Part shown: piece after piece, positions 1 through 8,064 of the stretch
How the letters are laid out: the number at the start of each line of letters is the position of its first letter
How positions within the stretch are numbered: the first letter of the stretch is position 1
Source of the DNA: Algoriphagus sp.
Lineage (GTDB): Bacteria > Bacteroidota > Bacteroidia > Cytophagales > Cyclobacteriaceae
Assembly: GCA_018336015.1 (NCBI GenBank)
Contig: JAGXQZ010000051.1
Coordinates: 62,001 to 126,000 of the forward strand
Direction: 5' to 3'
DNA: 64,000 nt
Translations under genes and position numbers: made by a program
Notes under the pieces: generated by a model
Told to the model about the DNA's origin: nothing
Seen by the model: only the letters and a program-made list of their open reading frames with translations
The model's database searches: none

Positions 1-52
1 AAAAGCCCTGAATTGCACCCAAAAACAGCAAAAGGAAAAGTAGGAATTTCAT
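1..52 (-). CDS. Start of a TraJ-like conjugation protein (cut by window edge)
   Basis: Only 17 codons are visible. They start with an ATG at 52-50 that overlaps the TGA of the preceding gene (ATGA), a coupling seen throughout this operon. The residues (MKFLLFLLLFLGAIQGF) form a hydrophobic signal-peptide-like start. In Bacteroides conjugative transposons the gene after traI is traJ, a polytopic inner-membrane protein of the mating apparatus, so a TraJ-like product is the inference from order. No family signature is visible in the part inside the window. Confidence 0.55.
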   Translation of the reverse strand, partial: MKFLLFLLLFLGAIQGF

Positions 53-702
53 AGGCCTAGGATTTTGGCGTTTTGAATAATTTCTTCCACCAAAGCCATT
101 TCCGTAGCCACATAGGCTAGGTAGGGATTGACTCCCCGCTTCCGTTGAATATGGTTTTGAAGGGATTTAGAAACGGTGTAAGAAAGTCCGTTGATCTCCC
201 TTAGCTCATCGATGATATGCTGGAAAAGTATCCTTCTTTCCGACAACTTCATTTGGTTGACGACACCTATACTTGCTGAAAGCCCGACCAGGTAATTCAA
301 AAGTGAATAGGATCTTTCAACAAAAATCTTTTCTGACTCTACAGCAAAAAGTAATAACTCCGGATTTTGGCTACAGTAGAAAAGGATTTGCTGCTGATTG
401 TCAATGATAGAGTTTACCAAGGGTTCGGCGGTGGCCCCGATTCCAAACGCATCTATAACAATGGAAAGTTTGGCAAATCGCTCCTGAACAACCCGGTATT
501 TTTCTTTGACCGAATTGACCAGATTTTTATTTACCTCTTCATTGACGGCATTCCTTCCTTGATTTGCTTTTGCTTCCTTTTGTAAGTTGTATTCCGATTT
601 AGACTCTTCTACCAGCTGATGGAGAAGTGCAACATTTACTTGGGCAACAACTTCCCCAAGGTTCGCAAAGAAGACGAAAAGTGAGAGCCAAAAAACTTTC
701 AT
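49..702 (-). CDS. TraI-like periplasmic conjugation protein, second paralogue
   Basis: A 217-residue secreted protein with a clear signal peptide (residues 1-20, ending VVAQ) and a mostly helical remainder. It resembles the product of the gene just upstream: both carry NPxLLLFA near the middle, a SERR/GERS..L..I..E segment and an NP...A-(I/A)K-x-L ending, so they look like diverged paralogues. Position directly after traG is that of traI (DUF4141) in Bacteroides transfer operons, where the product belongs to the envelope-spanning mating pore. The start overlaps the upstream stop by 4 nt, indicating translational coupling. The family assignment is inference from order and architecture. Confidence 0.6.
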   Translation of the reverse strand: MKVFWLSLFVFFANLGEVVAQVNVALLHQLVEESKSEYNLQKEAKANQGRNAVNEEVNKNLVNSVKEKYRVVQERFAKLSIVIDAFGIGATAEPLVNSIIDNQQQILFYCSQNPELLLFAVESEKIFVERSYSLLNYLVGLSASIGVVNQMKLSERRILFQHIIDELREINGLSYTVSKSLQNHIQRKRGVNPYLAYVATEMALVEEIIQNAKILGL

Positions 703-1361
703 TTTTGAAGGGTTTTGGCTTTTCGGGCAATGTCCTGAGCAAGTTGGATATCCACATTTATGTACCCCTGAAATGGATTCAAGGCTCTCAAGAATCCTTT
801 CATCTGAGCAAAATACATGGCTCGATACATGCCATAAGTGTAAGATCTAAGGATGACCATCTCAGTTAAAATCTGATTGATCAGCTTCGATCGTTCTCCT
901 GCGTCCATGAGGTTGTTTTCCCCTCCCTTCAGCACAAAGGAACTTACCTCCAAGGCTAATGAAGTAGCCCTTTGCTGGAACAGGACTGCGTTCCGTTCGG
1001 CAAAAAGAAGTAATGCGGGGTTTTCTCCTGCTAGATTTACCACCTCATTGAGGTCACTCGAAATTCCGGTGGCAATCCTAGCTATTTCCTGAACATTGGA
1101 AAGATTGGTCAAGATTGAACTGACCTCGGAAAGCCCCTTGTAGATTTTGTCCTGCATCGAATTAACGATGGTCAGATTTCCCGTGATAGCCAACTGCCCC
1201 CGTTCGATCAAAGTCAAGCGTTCGTTAGTTGCATTTAACTGAGAATTGATCACCGCTGAATGGGCAGCCGTTGCACCGGCTACAGCGGGATCCACATAAA
1301 CAGTTTGCCCAAAGGCTGATCCTGAGAAAAGTATTAATAGAAGTAATTGCAAGTTTTTCAT
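699..1361 (-). CDS. TraI-like periplasmic conjugation protein, first paralogue
   Basis: A 220-residue protein with a signal peptide (residues 1-18, ending SAFG) and a long helical body with a coiled-coil-prone region around residues 35-100. It follows traG by 11 nt and overlaps the next gene by 4 nt, so it belongs to the same transcript. By position and build it corresponds to TraI of the CTnDOT family, a periplasmic component of the conjugative secretion channel. Two such genes in a row are unusual compared with the single traI of the Bacteroides operons I know. No catalytic motif is visible; a structural role is inferred. Confidence 0.6.
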   Translation of the reverse strand: MKNLQLLLLILFSGSAFGQTVYVDPAVAGATAAHSAVINSQLNATNERLTLIERGQLAITGNLTIVNSMQDKIYKGLSEVSSILTNLSNVQEIARIATGISSDLNEVVNLAGENPALLLFAERNAVLFQQRATSLALEVSSFVLKGGENNLMDAGERSKLINQILTEMVILRSYTYGMYRAMYFAQMKGFLRALNPFQGYINVDIQLAQDIARKAKTLQK

Positions 1362-1372
1362 GTTGGATTGTG

Positions 1373-3865
1373 TTAAAAAGTGGGAGCTAATGATTCTCTA
1401 ATCGGTGATCCTTGTTTGTTTACCTCACTGAAAAAGGCATGAAGAGCATGTCCCGAAGAGGTATAATCCTCGACAAAAGCATCCAGTCCTTTTTGATACC
1501 CTCCAAAGGCTTTGATATAAATTTCAATGGCGGATTTTTCAGGCTTTTCGGTGGTGTAGGTCAGGTATTGGTGCAAGGAGACTTCCACTCCATAAACTTC
1601 GCCTGTTGCTCCTCGCCTGATATAGACCTCCTTGAATCTTCCTCTCCCTTCCTGATTGTCGAGTTGGTTGATGGTGAAAATCTTCTTTCGCTCATTCTCA
1701 TTGATAGAAAGCAGCGAGGCGATTTGAGAATAATTGTCCTTGAACTTGGTCTGATCCAAAAGGCAAATCGTGTCAGAATTATTGATGATACTGTCTTTGA
1801 CTACCGCGTTTCCAATGATGTCCCCAAGCTCCTGAGTCACCACAATGGCCTCACCCCAGAATTTCCGTACTGTTTTATAGAGATACAGAATGTAGCCTGC
1901 CATAAGTGGGGAGGCAATTGCCTTCCAGGCTTCCTCAATGATGAGGGCTTTCCTGTATTTGGTCCGAAATCTCATTTTCTGGATGAATACATCCATGATG
2001 ATGAGGGTGACAATCGGGAAGAGGACTTTATGCTCTTTGATACTGTCAATTTCAAAGACCACGAATGATTCGGTGAACAGGGATTGGTCTACCTCTTCAT
2101 TGAGCAGGTTTTCAAATTCCCCTCCCTTGTAGAATTTCTTGAGCACAAACCGAAATTCATCGAGCTCAAATCCTATGCTTTCCCGCTCTTTGATTTGGGG
2201 GATTTTTTCAAGGGCGAATTCATAAAAGGTATTGAAGCATAGCCGGTCTATTTTTCCTTCTTGGGAAAAGAAAGAGGAATAGTACGCCGAAATGGTACTA
2301 GATATCACATCTGCTTCTACCTGTGAAACTGTCCCCTCGGCAGTTTTCCAAAGCAGTGATACCAGAGTCAGGAGATAGTCCTTTTTCTCAATGTTGTACT
2401 CTTCCTCAGTGATTGAAAAAGGATTGGTGGTTATTGGATTTTCTTCGGTGTAGGTGATGTATTTGCCCTTATAGTATTGGCACAATCCGGAGTAGGAATG
2501 ACCTGTATCCACGATTACGACATCCATCAGCCACTTGGGATCCGAGCGCTTGTTCCACATGCAGTACTGCTCGATCAAGGCATTCATGAAAAATGATTTA
2601 CCCGAACCCGAAGGACCCAACACGAATTTGTTTCGGTTATTTATCCGATTGGTTTGCATCGGCAAATCAGCAGGATCGATCTTTAGAGGTATTCCCTGCC
2701 TGTCAGTAAACCGAATCTGAAAACCGCTTTTTTCATCTTTGTTCAGGGTCTCCTTGAAGAAAAAACACAAGGCTGCATCTGAGGTGGTCAGAAAGTAATC
2801 GTAAACTTTGAGCTCTACCGTGTTGCAGGGAAGGAGCGTCCTGAAAAGCTCCAGCTGATTATAGGAATTTTTGTTGGCGACTATTCCCTGTTGGAAAAGG
2901 GATGATTCCACGTAGTTGCATGCACCTTGGATATTTTCCTTCAGTGCGGAAACGACCACATTGAAATGGCAATTGACCAAAAGCTGATTGTGTCTGGCCA
3001 CATCGTCCAAAAGCCTATCGATGTCTTCGACACATATATTGTTGGCGGGATCCGGGATTCCGGAATGCCGCTTTCTTTTCAATTCAAGTTTGGTCAGTGT
3101 GGATCTTTGTTCTATGATTTCAATGACCTGATTGTAAACGATAGTCTGGAACTTCTGCACCTCAAAGAGAAATGCCATGTTGTCCATGGGGAAGCCTTTC
3201 AGGCTGTCCTTGTCATTTCGCTCCAAATGGGTTTTGACATGCTCAGGAAGTTCAACCTTGTCAGTATCTACCAGCGTAATCGAACGAAAGGCCCGTTCTC
3301 CGCTTTCCACCTGAGTTTCTTCCGAAAGAAGATTGTCAAGCACAATTTTCTCTTCGTGAAAATTCATGCTGAGAATTCGTTTCACATAGCGGTCTGTTTC
3401 AGTAGCTGAAAGCGCTTCCGCCCTTATTCCTGAGCGTTCAAAAAGGTCTGTTACTTTTCCGAGTGTCTGGATAAAGTCAACCACTGACTTTTGATTATAC
3501 CTGCCCTTTACCCGTTTGGTAATGACCAAAAATGTCTTCAGAGAAGTGTACTGACGTCCATGGAAATGGTCATCGTACTTCTGTTGTAGGTACTCTTTGG
3601 AGTATTTTTCGCAATAGGTCTTTCGAGAAAAAACATCCTGCTTTTGAATCAGATGTCCTTCACCCAGGATTTTGATCAGATTGGTGTACAGTTGGTGAAA
3701 AGAATCATATTTAGCCGAATCCGCTGAATATTGTAGGACCGGATTATCCAGTTTCAAAATCACCCCGAAATCACCCTTCAGATTGAAAAGGCAATGAAAA
3801 CCATGGATCTGATCTTCAATCCCCAAGTAGGGCAACTTAAACTCATTCCTTTTTTTTCTGAACAT
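1373..3865 (-). CDS. traG: TraG-family conjugative transfer ATPase (VirB4-like)
   Basis: An 830-residue ATPase of the VirB4/TraG class that powers assembly of the mating channel at the inner membrane. The Walker A motif GPSGSGKS lies near residues 417-424. A Walker B-like LIIEEAW follows near residue 650, just before a segment on conserved VTQE. The N-terminal half (about 1-400) is the typical VirB4 N domain. Length is normal for Bacteroidota TraG. It lies 6 nt downstream of traF and 11 nt upstream of the TraI-like genes. The start ATG at 3865 is supported by the basic N-terminus (MFRKKRNEFKLPYLGIED), which matches the family. Confidence 0.93.
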   Translation of the reverse strand: MFRKKRNEFKLPYLGIEDQIHGFHCLFNLKGDFGVILKLDNPVLQYSADSAKYDSFHQLYTNLIKILGEGHLIQKQDVFSRKTYCEKYSKEYLQQKYDDHFHGRQYTSLKTFLVITKRVKGRYNQKSVVDFIQTLGKVTDLFERSGIRAEALSATETDRYVKRILSMNFHEEKIVLDNLLSEETQVESGERAFRSITLVDTDKVELPEHVKTHLERNDKDSLKGFPMDNMAFLFEVQKFQTIVYNQVIEIIEQRSTLTKLELKRKRHSGIPDPANNICVEDIDRLLDDVARHNQLLVNCHFNVVVSALKENIQGACNYVESSLFQQGIVANKNSYNQLELFRTLLPCNTVELKVYDYFLTTSDAALCFFFKETLNKDEKSGFQIRFTDRQGIPLKIDPADLPMQTNRINNRNKFVLGPSGSGKSFFMNALIEQYCMWNKRSDPKWLMDVVIVDTGHSYSGLCQYYKGKYITYTEENPITTNPFSITEEEYNIEKKDYLLTLVSLLWKTAEGTVSQVEADVISSTISAYYSSFFSQEGKIDRLCFNTFYEFALEKIPQIKERESIGFELDEFRFVLKKFYKGGEFENLLNEEVDQSLFTESFVVFEIDSIKEHKVLFPIVTLIIMDVFIQKMRFRTKYRKALIIEEAWKAIASPLMAGYILYLYKTVRKFWGEAIVVTQELGDIIGNAVVKDSIINNSDTICLLDQTKFKDNYSQIASLLSINENERKKIFTINQLDNQEGRGRFKEVYIRRGATGEVYGVEVSLHQYLTYTTEKPEKSAIEIYIKAFGGYQKGLDAFVEDYTSSGHALHAFFSEVNKQGSPIRESLAPTF

Positions 3866-3871
3866 GATATT

Positions 3872-4150
3872 CTAGATTTTTAAGGATGTGGCAATCTGAA
3901 ATACTCCCACGTACCTTGTTTTGCTGTGCAAGCCTTTTTTCTGTTGCTGAGAGGTGATAAATAGACCGGCAGCGATTACTGAAATGGTAATTACTCCGCC
4001 TAACACCATACTGGTCAAGCTTCCAATCAGCCCTCCCAAAACCACTCCGACTACTAGGGAAGCAACTCCCCAACCGATGTATTTTCCTTGAAAACCCCGA
4101 TAAATAAGAGGCTTTTGAAGCCCCTTATAAATCGGAAATTGTTTAGCCAT
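3872..4150 (-). CDS. traF: TraF, DUF4133 conjugation membrane protein (VirB3-like)
   Basis: A 92-residue inner-membrane protein with two adjacent hydrophobic helices (about residues 28-48 and 50-70) and the family-typical N-terminus around YKGLQKPLIYRGFQGKYI. DUF4133/TraF proteins are VirB3-like partners of the TraG ATPase in Bacteroidota transfer systems, and this gene sits directly before traG as expected. Its ATG overlaps the stop of the preceding traE copy by one base (TAATG), so the two are translationally coupled. Size matches the family. Confidence 0.88.
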   Translation of the reverse strand: MAKQFPIYKGLQKPLIYRGFQGKYIGWGVASLVVGVVLGGLIGSLTSMVLGGVITISVIAAGLFITSQQQKKGLHSKTRYVGVFQIATSLKI

Positions 4151-4455
4151 TAGACACCGAAAAACGCCTTGATGATGACACTCACCAATACCAAGAACAG
4201 GCAGGAACCACCCCAGCCCATTAATTCCTTATTGATATCCTGATCACCGGAATTCCACTTGATGTAGACCCTAACTCCTCCAATGAGACCGACTACAGCT
4301 CCTATCACCAGGCAGAGACTTGCCACAGGATCTACATAGGCGAGAAGAGATGATTCGGCAGCTGTAATTCCCTGTACCCCTTGGGCTCTGACCGATAGAC
4401 TTGCAAGCGTGAGAATCGATGCGCCTGCAATCCGTTTTTTAGTTCTGTTGAACAT
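4150..4455 (-). CDS. traE: TraE, DUF4134 pilin-like protein, promoter-distal copy
   Basis: A 101-residue protein with an N-terminal signal-like helix and two membrane segments. It carries the signature IGAVVGLIGGVRVYIKW, a short polar loop and a W-G-x-C-LFL segment. DUF4134 (TraE) is the VirB2-like pilus/channel subunit of Bacteroidota conjugation systems. A second, diverged copy lies immediately upstream (4516-4845). This copy starts with the basic segment MFNRTKKR and lies 60 nt after the first copy. It is coupled by one overlapping base to traF. Confidence 0.85.
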   Translation of the reverse strand: MFNRTKKRIAGASILTLASLSVRAQGVQGITAAESSLLAYVDPVASLCLVIGAVVGLIGGVRVYIKWNSGDQDINKELMGWGGSCLFLVLVSVIIKAFFGV

Positions 4456-4515
4456 GACTTTTGTGTTTTAGTGAGAAAATAAATGAGTGCTATTTTTAGG
4501 TGGGAGTCATGGAGA

Positions 4516-4845
4516 TCAGGTAAGTGGAACTGCATATAATCCGCTGAGAAAAAAGCCGATAGTGGATAAGAAAAGACAGGCGCCAAACCAACTGATCACC
4601 TGAACATCGATGTGATGTCTTCCCAGTTGCCAGTTGTTGTAAACCCGAAGGCCTCCCAGCAATCCTGTGACCGCTCCGATTACAAATGAGAGCCTGGAAA
4701 GAGCGACGTAGAACCTCTCCATATCCGACTCTACCTCTTGAAATTTTGCCACACCGGGGGGAGACTGGGCATAAGTTTCAGTTCCTGACAAAAAGAAAAA
4801 GAGGGAAAGCATACAGCCAAGGATTAGGAACCGACTAGTCTTCAT
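4516..4845 (-). CDS. traE: TraE, DUF4134 pilin-like protein, promoter-proximal copy
   Basis: A 109-residue paralogue of the following gene. It has a cleavable signal peptide (about residues 1-26, ending ETYA), then IGAVTGLLGGLRVYNNW, a loop and the segment W-F-G-A-CLFL. It therefore matches DUF4134/TraE, the VirB2-like subunit. Its longer N-terminal extension and different C-terminus suggest the two copies have distinct roles or are mixed in the pilus. The start overlaps the upstream stop by 4 nt. Two tandem traE-type genes have been annotated in other Cytophagales elements, to my recollection, but I cannot check this here. Confidence 0.82.
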   Translation of the reverse strand: MKTSRFLILGCMLSLFFFLSGTETYAQSPPGVAKFQEVESDMERFYVALSRLSFVIGAVTGLLGGLRVYNNWQLGRHHIDVQVISWFGACLFLSTIGFFLSGLYAVPLT

Positions 4846-5234
4846 GAGAACACCACCTTCTTTTTCATTTCAATACTACCTTCCTTGGCTAGCACAAAAA
4901 GAGAGTTAATGTTGGTCACTCCTCCGGTGGATTTGAATGGACTGGGATCGTTGATCTCAAATTCAATTTCTTCCGAATCCTCATCACTGTTCAGCCATTC
5001 TTCTTTTGGTGGATCGGAAACAGTGGGCTTCTTAATAGTTGCCACCATCGGTTCATTATCCTCGATGACGGTCGGGCTTTCATCAAACTCGTTTAGGTCT
5101 GTCTGAAAGGTGTATGCATTCCCTTGATGAACTTTAGAAAGGCGAGGTTTCCGCAATACATCGAAAATGACATTGACTGCATAGTAGACCACATAGAAGA
5201 GGGATAGGTAGAGAAAGAAGTCTGTCCAGTTCAT
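4842..5234 (-). CDS. Small membrane protein of the transfer operon, unknown function
   Basis: A 130-residue protein with one N-terminal membrane helix (about residues 5-25, FLYLSLFYVVYYAVNVIFDV). A hydrophilic, acidic tail follows, with many Glu/Asp and Pro between residues 50 and 100. I do not recognise a family. Its place between the traB-like and traE genes is where traC/traD lie in Bacteroides operons, so a role in the transfer apparatus is likely. It starts 4 nt after the traB-like gene and overlaps traE by 4 nt, indicating tight co-expression. Confidence 0.7.
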   Translation of the reverse strand: MNWTDFFLYLSLFYVVYYAVNVIFDVLRKPRLSKVHQGNAYTFQTDLNEFDESPTVIEDNEPMVATIKKPTVSDPPKEEWLNSDEDSEEIEFEINDPSPFKSTGGVTNINSLFVLAKEGSIEMKKKVVFS

Positions 5235-5238
5235 GGTG

Positions 5239-5583
5239 CTATAGTTTTTGAATTGATTGTTTGATTTCGTTGACCAGCTCAGGATTATTCTCCAAAAAAT
5301 CCCAGCAGAGGAAATTCACAAAGGAGGTTACATCCACCCCAAACGTGGGACTGAGTAGCTTCAGGACTTCCTCCGTCCGAGAATCCATCCGAATGAGCCG
5401 TTTAGAATCCCCATTGATTTCAAAGTTTTTTATGGTCTCAATTAGGTCGTGGATACTTGGGTTTATGGCTTTTGAAGCGGCTTTTCGTCCAGGCTTCTGA
5501 GCGGATTGTACCTCTGTCGGTCTAGATTCAATTTCTCCACGAACCCCCTTCACCAGCTTGCTTATGTAGTCTCCGTTTGCCAT
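5239..5583 (-). CDS. TraB-like (DUF3408-type) DNA-binding-like conjugation protein
   Basis: A 114-residue basic/acidic protein whose C-terminal half (about residues 58-114) has a strand followed by two helices (RLIRMDSRTEEVLKLL..., FVNFLCWDFLENN). This is like the ribbon-helix-helix-type ends of DUF3408/TraB proteins that follow the ParA-like traA gene in Bacteroidota ICEs. It overlaps the upstream traA-like gene by 22 nt. Such proteins probably work with the TraA ATPase, either in regulation or in DNA handling during transfer. That role is inferred from order, not from a known biochemical result. Confidence 0.6.
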   Translation of the reverse strand: MANGDYISKLVKGVRGEIESRPTEVQSAQKPGRKAASKAINPSIHDLIETIKNFEINGDSKRLIRMDSRTEEVLKLLSPTFGVDVTSFVNFLCWDFLENNPELVNEIKQSIQKL

Positions 5584-6239
5584 GCGTGGTCTGATTCTAT
5601 ATGGTCATCAAATAGTTTATTGAAAATGGGATCCAGAATTGGGGTAAGAGACTCAGGGGTATAGGAGGTGGTCAGTCTCTGAAAATCAATCCGATCAGAA
5701 ATCGGTGTGGTCAATTCTCCAAATTGACTGAGTGCCTGATTGACACTTTCCAAAGTCTCGTATTTGACGGAGGTTTTGACCCTGTTGGGAATCAGGATGA
5801 TTCGACTGGATGGGTTTAGCTTTTTGACCACATAGCAAAACTCAAACGTGCTGGTCACGCTGTACTCATCATAGAAAAAGGGACAAATGATCAATTCAGA
5901 ACCCTTGAAAACCTGCACCAGATTGTCATCGTCCATCTTCCCGGCAAGGTCAATGACAGTAAGCGTCTTGGGCTCCTGAGAAGCTCTTTTATGAACAGCC
6001 TTGAATCCTGGAATAGTTGAAAGCTCTACCTCATACAGCTTCTCATTTTCCAATTGGTCCGAATTGAGATGCTTGTTGTACAGGGATTGCTGAAAGTCCA
6101 TGTCGAAGACTTTCACCTTCCTTTTCCTTTTTTGGACAGCGAAATTTGAAAACAGCACAGCCAGTGTACTTTTTCCAACTCCCCCTTTTTGGTTTGCGAA
6201 TAGAATGATCATAGCAGCTTTGTTATCTCGTGATTTCAT
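5562..6239 (-). CDS. traA: TraA, ParA/MinD-like ATPase of the transfer operon
   Basis: A 225-residue ParA-like ATPase with the deviant Walker A motif NQKGGVGKST just after the N-terminus and a Walker B-like TVIDLAG. The reading frame stays open upstream to 6371. The ATG at 6239-6237 is preferred because it is preceded by AAAGGGAGAT, a good ribosome binding site, and it overlaps the mobB stop by only 17 nt. A second possible start is the ATG at 6212, which has no clear binding site. In Bacteroides elements traA/ParA-like genes sit at the head of the tra genes, and the same is true here directly after mobB. It is distinct from the second ParA gene at 10.8 kb. Confidence 0.85.
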   Translation of the reverse strand: MKSRDNKAAMIILFANQKGGVGKSTLAVLFSNFAVQKRKRKVKVFDMDFQQSLYNKHLNSDQLENEKLYEVELSTIPGFKAVHKRASQEPKTLTVIDLAGKMDDDNLVQVFKGSELIICPFFYDEYSVTSTFEFCYVVKKLNPSSRIILIPNRVKTSVKYETLESVNQALSQFGELTTPISDRIDFQRLTTSYTPESLTPILDPIFNKLFDDHIESDHAWQTETT

Positions 6240-7551
6240 TATCTCCCTTTCGCTTTTTATTTCTCTTCCTTCCATGGGCCGCTTCATCGTCGACATCATC
6301 CGCAATGCTGAGCACCGGAACCAGATCAAAAGTGTCAGAAGTCGATACCTCTCTAGCGGATCCGATTTCACTGAAGTACTCTCTTAATGCCAGTTGCTGT
6401 TCGGGTGAGAGAATGTCTTTGGCCACTAATTCTCCCTGTGATGTTTTCAGGTAAGCGTTGCCTTCCCTATGCTCAATTTCCAAGGAGTGGTATTCTAAGC
6501 CCTGGCGAACGGTGGAAAAATCATTGAGTGCGGATTGGAGTTTTACCTTTGCACTGATCGGATCAAGCGGCTTGGGGTGGTTAGATTTCTCAGCTCGATA
6601 GGATTTGTTTTCCCCTTCTCGTGCAAAGAATCGCTGAAGCTGGAATACTTCACTCCCTTTAAAAATGATTTTGTGGGAATGGTCAATCAATGTGTAACCA
6701 TAGGGAGTTTTCCCATCCTTCCCATGAAATACCAACTGAACTCCAAATTTGTCTTTGATAAAATCTCCAAGCTCTGAACGAAAGCCTATTTGATTTTTCT
6801 TTTTGCCGTCAGGCGTGGGTTCATAAAGGGCAATAGGGTTGGTGTTATAAACCTTGGAATACCTGTCCAAAATTGCCTTAAGCTGTTTTAGTCTATTCTT
6901 ATCCAGTTGGAAGGAAGCTGTCTTTTGGGCCAGTTCTGAAAGGGGAAGCTTTCCTTGCACCGAACCGTATTTGATCAGTTCCAGAACATCTCCCTTCTCT
7001 CTTACCTTGAATCCCAAGTTTTCAAGAATCAAGAAGCCTTGGGCTTTTGTGCTGAAGTTGAATTCTCTGAGCTTACCAACAGCATTAGCAGCTTCTTGCT
7101 TTGGGTTCAGTCTCATTATTTCATTGATCGCTTCCTGTGCCCTCAGCCTCTCAAATGAGTCATTGATCTTTTTTCCGTCCTTATCGATCCTTGACGAGAC
7201 GATATGTACATGATTGTTAGCAGTATCCTTATGAAAGACAATCAGAAAAGGGTTATTGCCATACCCCATTTTATCTATCCACTCGTGAGCTATATCCGTC
7301 AGTTCCTCTTTGGAATATTCCCTTCCCTTGCAACTGATCATCGCATGGAACTGCTTGTCTTTAACAACGCTGTTCCGGTTAGAATGGGCAATCAGAAAGT
7401 TTTTGACCTCATTCGGTCCTACATCTCTAGTGTCTTGTAGGTATCCAAAATTCCGGAGCCTCGTGAGCTCTCCTTTCTCATTCTGGGTTTTGTTGGTGTT
7501 GTAGGTCACCCCATTGAATGAACTGGTGCTGGAAAGAATTTTTACTCTCAT
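6223..7551 (-). CDS. mobB: MobB-type relaxase (MOBP/MOBB, relaxase-mobilization nuclease domain)
   Basis: A 442-residue relaxase that would nick oriT and pilot the transferred strand. The N-terminal nuclease domain shows a conserved His in KQFHAMISCKG (H69). The metal-binding HxH appears in NNHVHIVSSRID (H114, H116), preceded by FLIVFHKDT. A candidate catalytic tyrosine lies in the N-terminal GVTYNTNK (Y17). The C-terminal 250 residues are not recognised. It overlaps mobA by 4 nt (ATGA) and traA by 17 nt. Coupling of mob genes directly to the tra operon, rather than as a separate module, is notable. Confidence 0.9.
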   Translation of the reverse strand: MRVKILSSTSSFNGVTYNTNKTQNEKGELTRLRNFGYLQDTRDVGPNEVKNFLIAHSNRNSVVKDKQFHAMISCKGREYSKEELTDIAHEWIDKMGYGNNPFLIVFHKDTANNHVHIVSSRIDKDGKKINDSFERLRAQEAINEIMRLNPKQEAANAVGKLREFNFSTKAQGFLILENLGFKVREKGDVLELIKYGSVQGKLPLSELAQKTASFQLDKNRLKQLKAILDRYSKVYNTNPIALYEPTPDGKKKNQIGFRSELGDFIKDKFGVQLVFHGKDGKTPYGYTLIDHSHKIIFKGSEVFQLQRFFAREGENKSYRAEKSNHPKPLDPISAKVKLQSALNDFSTVRQGLEYHSLEIEHREGNAYLKTSQGELVAKDILSPEQQLALREYFSEIGSAREVSTSDTFDLVPVLSIADDVDDEAAHGRKRNKKRKGDNEITR

Positions 7552-7913
7552 TTAATTGCCCGGTAGATCTGTTTCAAAAACTTGTTCATGCAATCGCGGT
7601 ATTCCAGATGCTTTGCCATCTGGATGGTATGACTCAGAAAAATCTCTGGGGAAATTTTGTCTCGATAGGTATTCGCATGCTTGGCCAGCTGATTGATGTT
7701 GTTGTTCACTCTGGCCTGTTCTGCAACCACCTTATCAATGGCGTTTAGGATGCCTTTGGTGTCAATGATCTTGCTCCCCTCGCTACTCAATTTCATTCGG
7801 ATCAATTGACTCATAGACACCCCTAGGGACTTACTTTCCTCCTTAATTCGGGTATAATCATCCGGGTTTAACCTGACAGATACCCAAGAGAGATTTTCTC
7901 TTTTATCCTTCAT
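7548..7913 (-). CDS. mobA: MobA/MobC-type relaxosome accessory protein
   Basis: A 121-residue protein with an N-terminal ribbon-helix-helix-like DNA-binding segment (VSVRLNPDDYTRIKEESKSL, then GVSMSQLIRMKL). A helical part follows with the family-typical NNINQLAKHAN near residue 78. Such proteins bind oriT and recruit the relaxase encoded by the next gene. The stop overlaps the mobB start by 4 nt. Its upstream region carries the strong inverted repeat proposed as oriT. The start ATG at 7913 gives a normal length. Confidence 0.87.
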   Translation of the reverse strand: MKDKRENLSWVSVRLNPDDYTRIKEESKSLGVSMSQLIRMKLSSEGSKIIDTKGILNAIDKVVAEQARVNNNINQLAKHANTYRDKISPEIFLSHTIQMAKHLEYRDCMNKFLKQIYRAIK

Positions 7914-7989
7914 GGCGACATGTTGATGGGATAAAGAATTGGATTCCCCAGGTAGAAAAAAATACCTAGAACTGCGTAATAGCGATAAT

Positions 7990-8035
7990 TAGGCATATCT
8001 GCGTATAGAGAAATCCCTATACGCAGATATGCTTA
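7990..8035. other. Candidate origin of transfer (large inverted repeat)
   Basis: Two perfect 16-nt arms (7993-8008 and 8017-8032; left arm begins GCATATCTGCG) flank an 8-nt loop, and pairing continues with a G-T wobble plus two more base pairs. It lies about 80 nt upstream of mobA, where oriT is expected for a mobA-mobB unit. A terminator for the luxR-type gene that ends at 8065 is the alternative. However, neither strand shows a run of T after the stem. A related partial motif CTGCGTAATAG lies just left, at about 7972-7982. The nick site cannot be identified by eye. Confidence 0.6.
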
Positions 8036-8064
8036 GTCAATGGGTTAGTCCCCGAAAATCGTAA

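Noticed and set aside
7990..8035. Rho-independent terminator of the LuxR-type gene
   Set aside because: No T-run follows on the minus strand, and the long AT-rich stem beside mobA fits oriT better.
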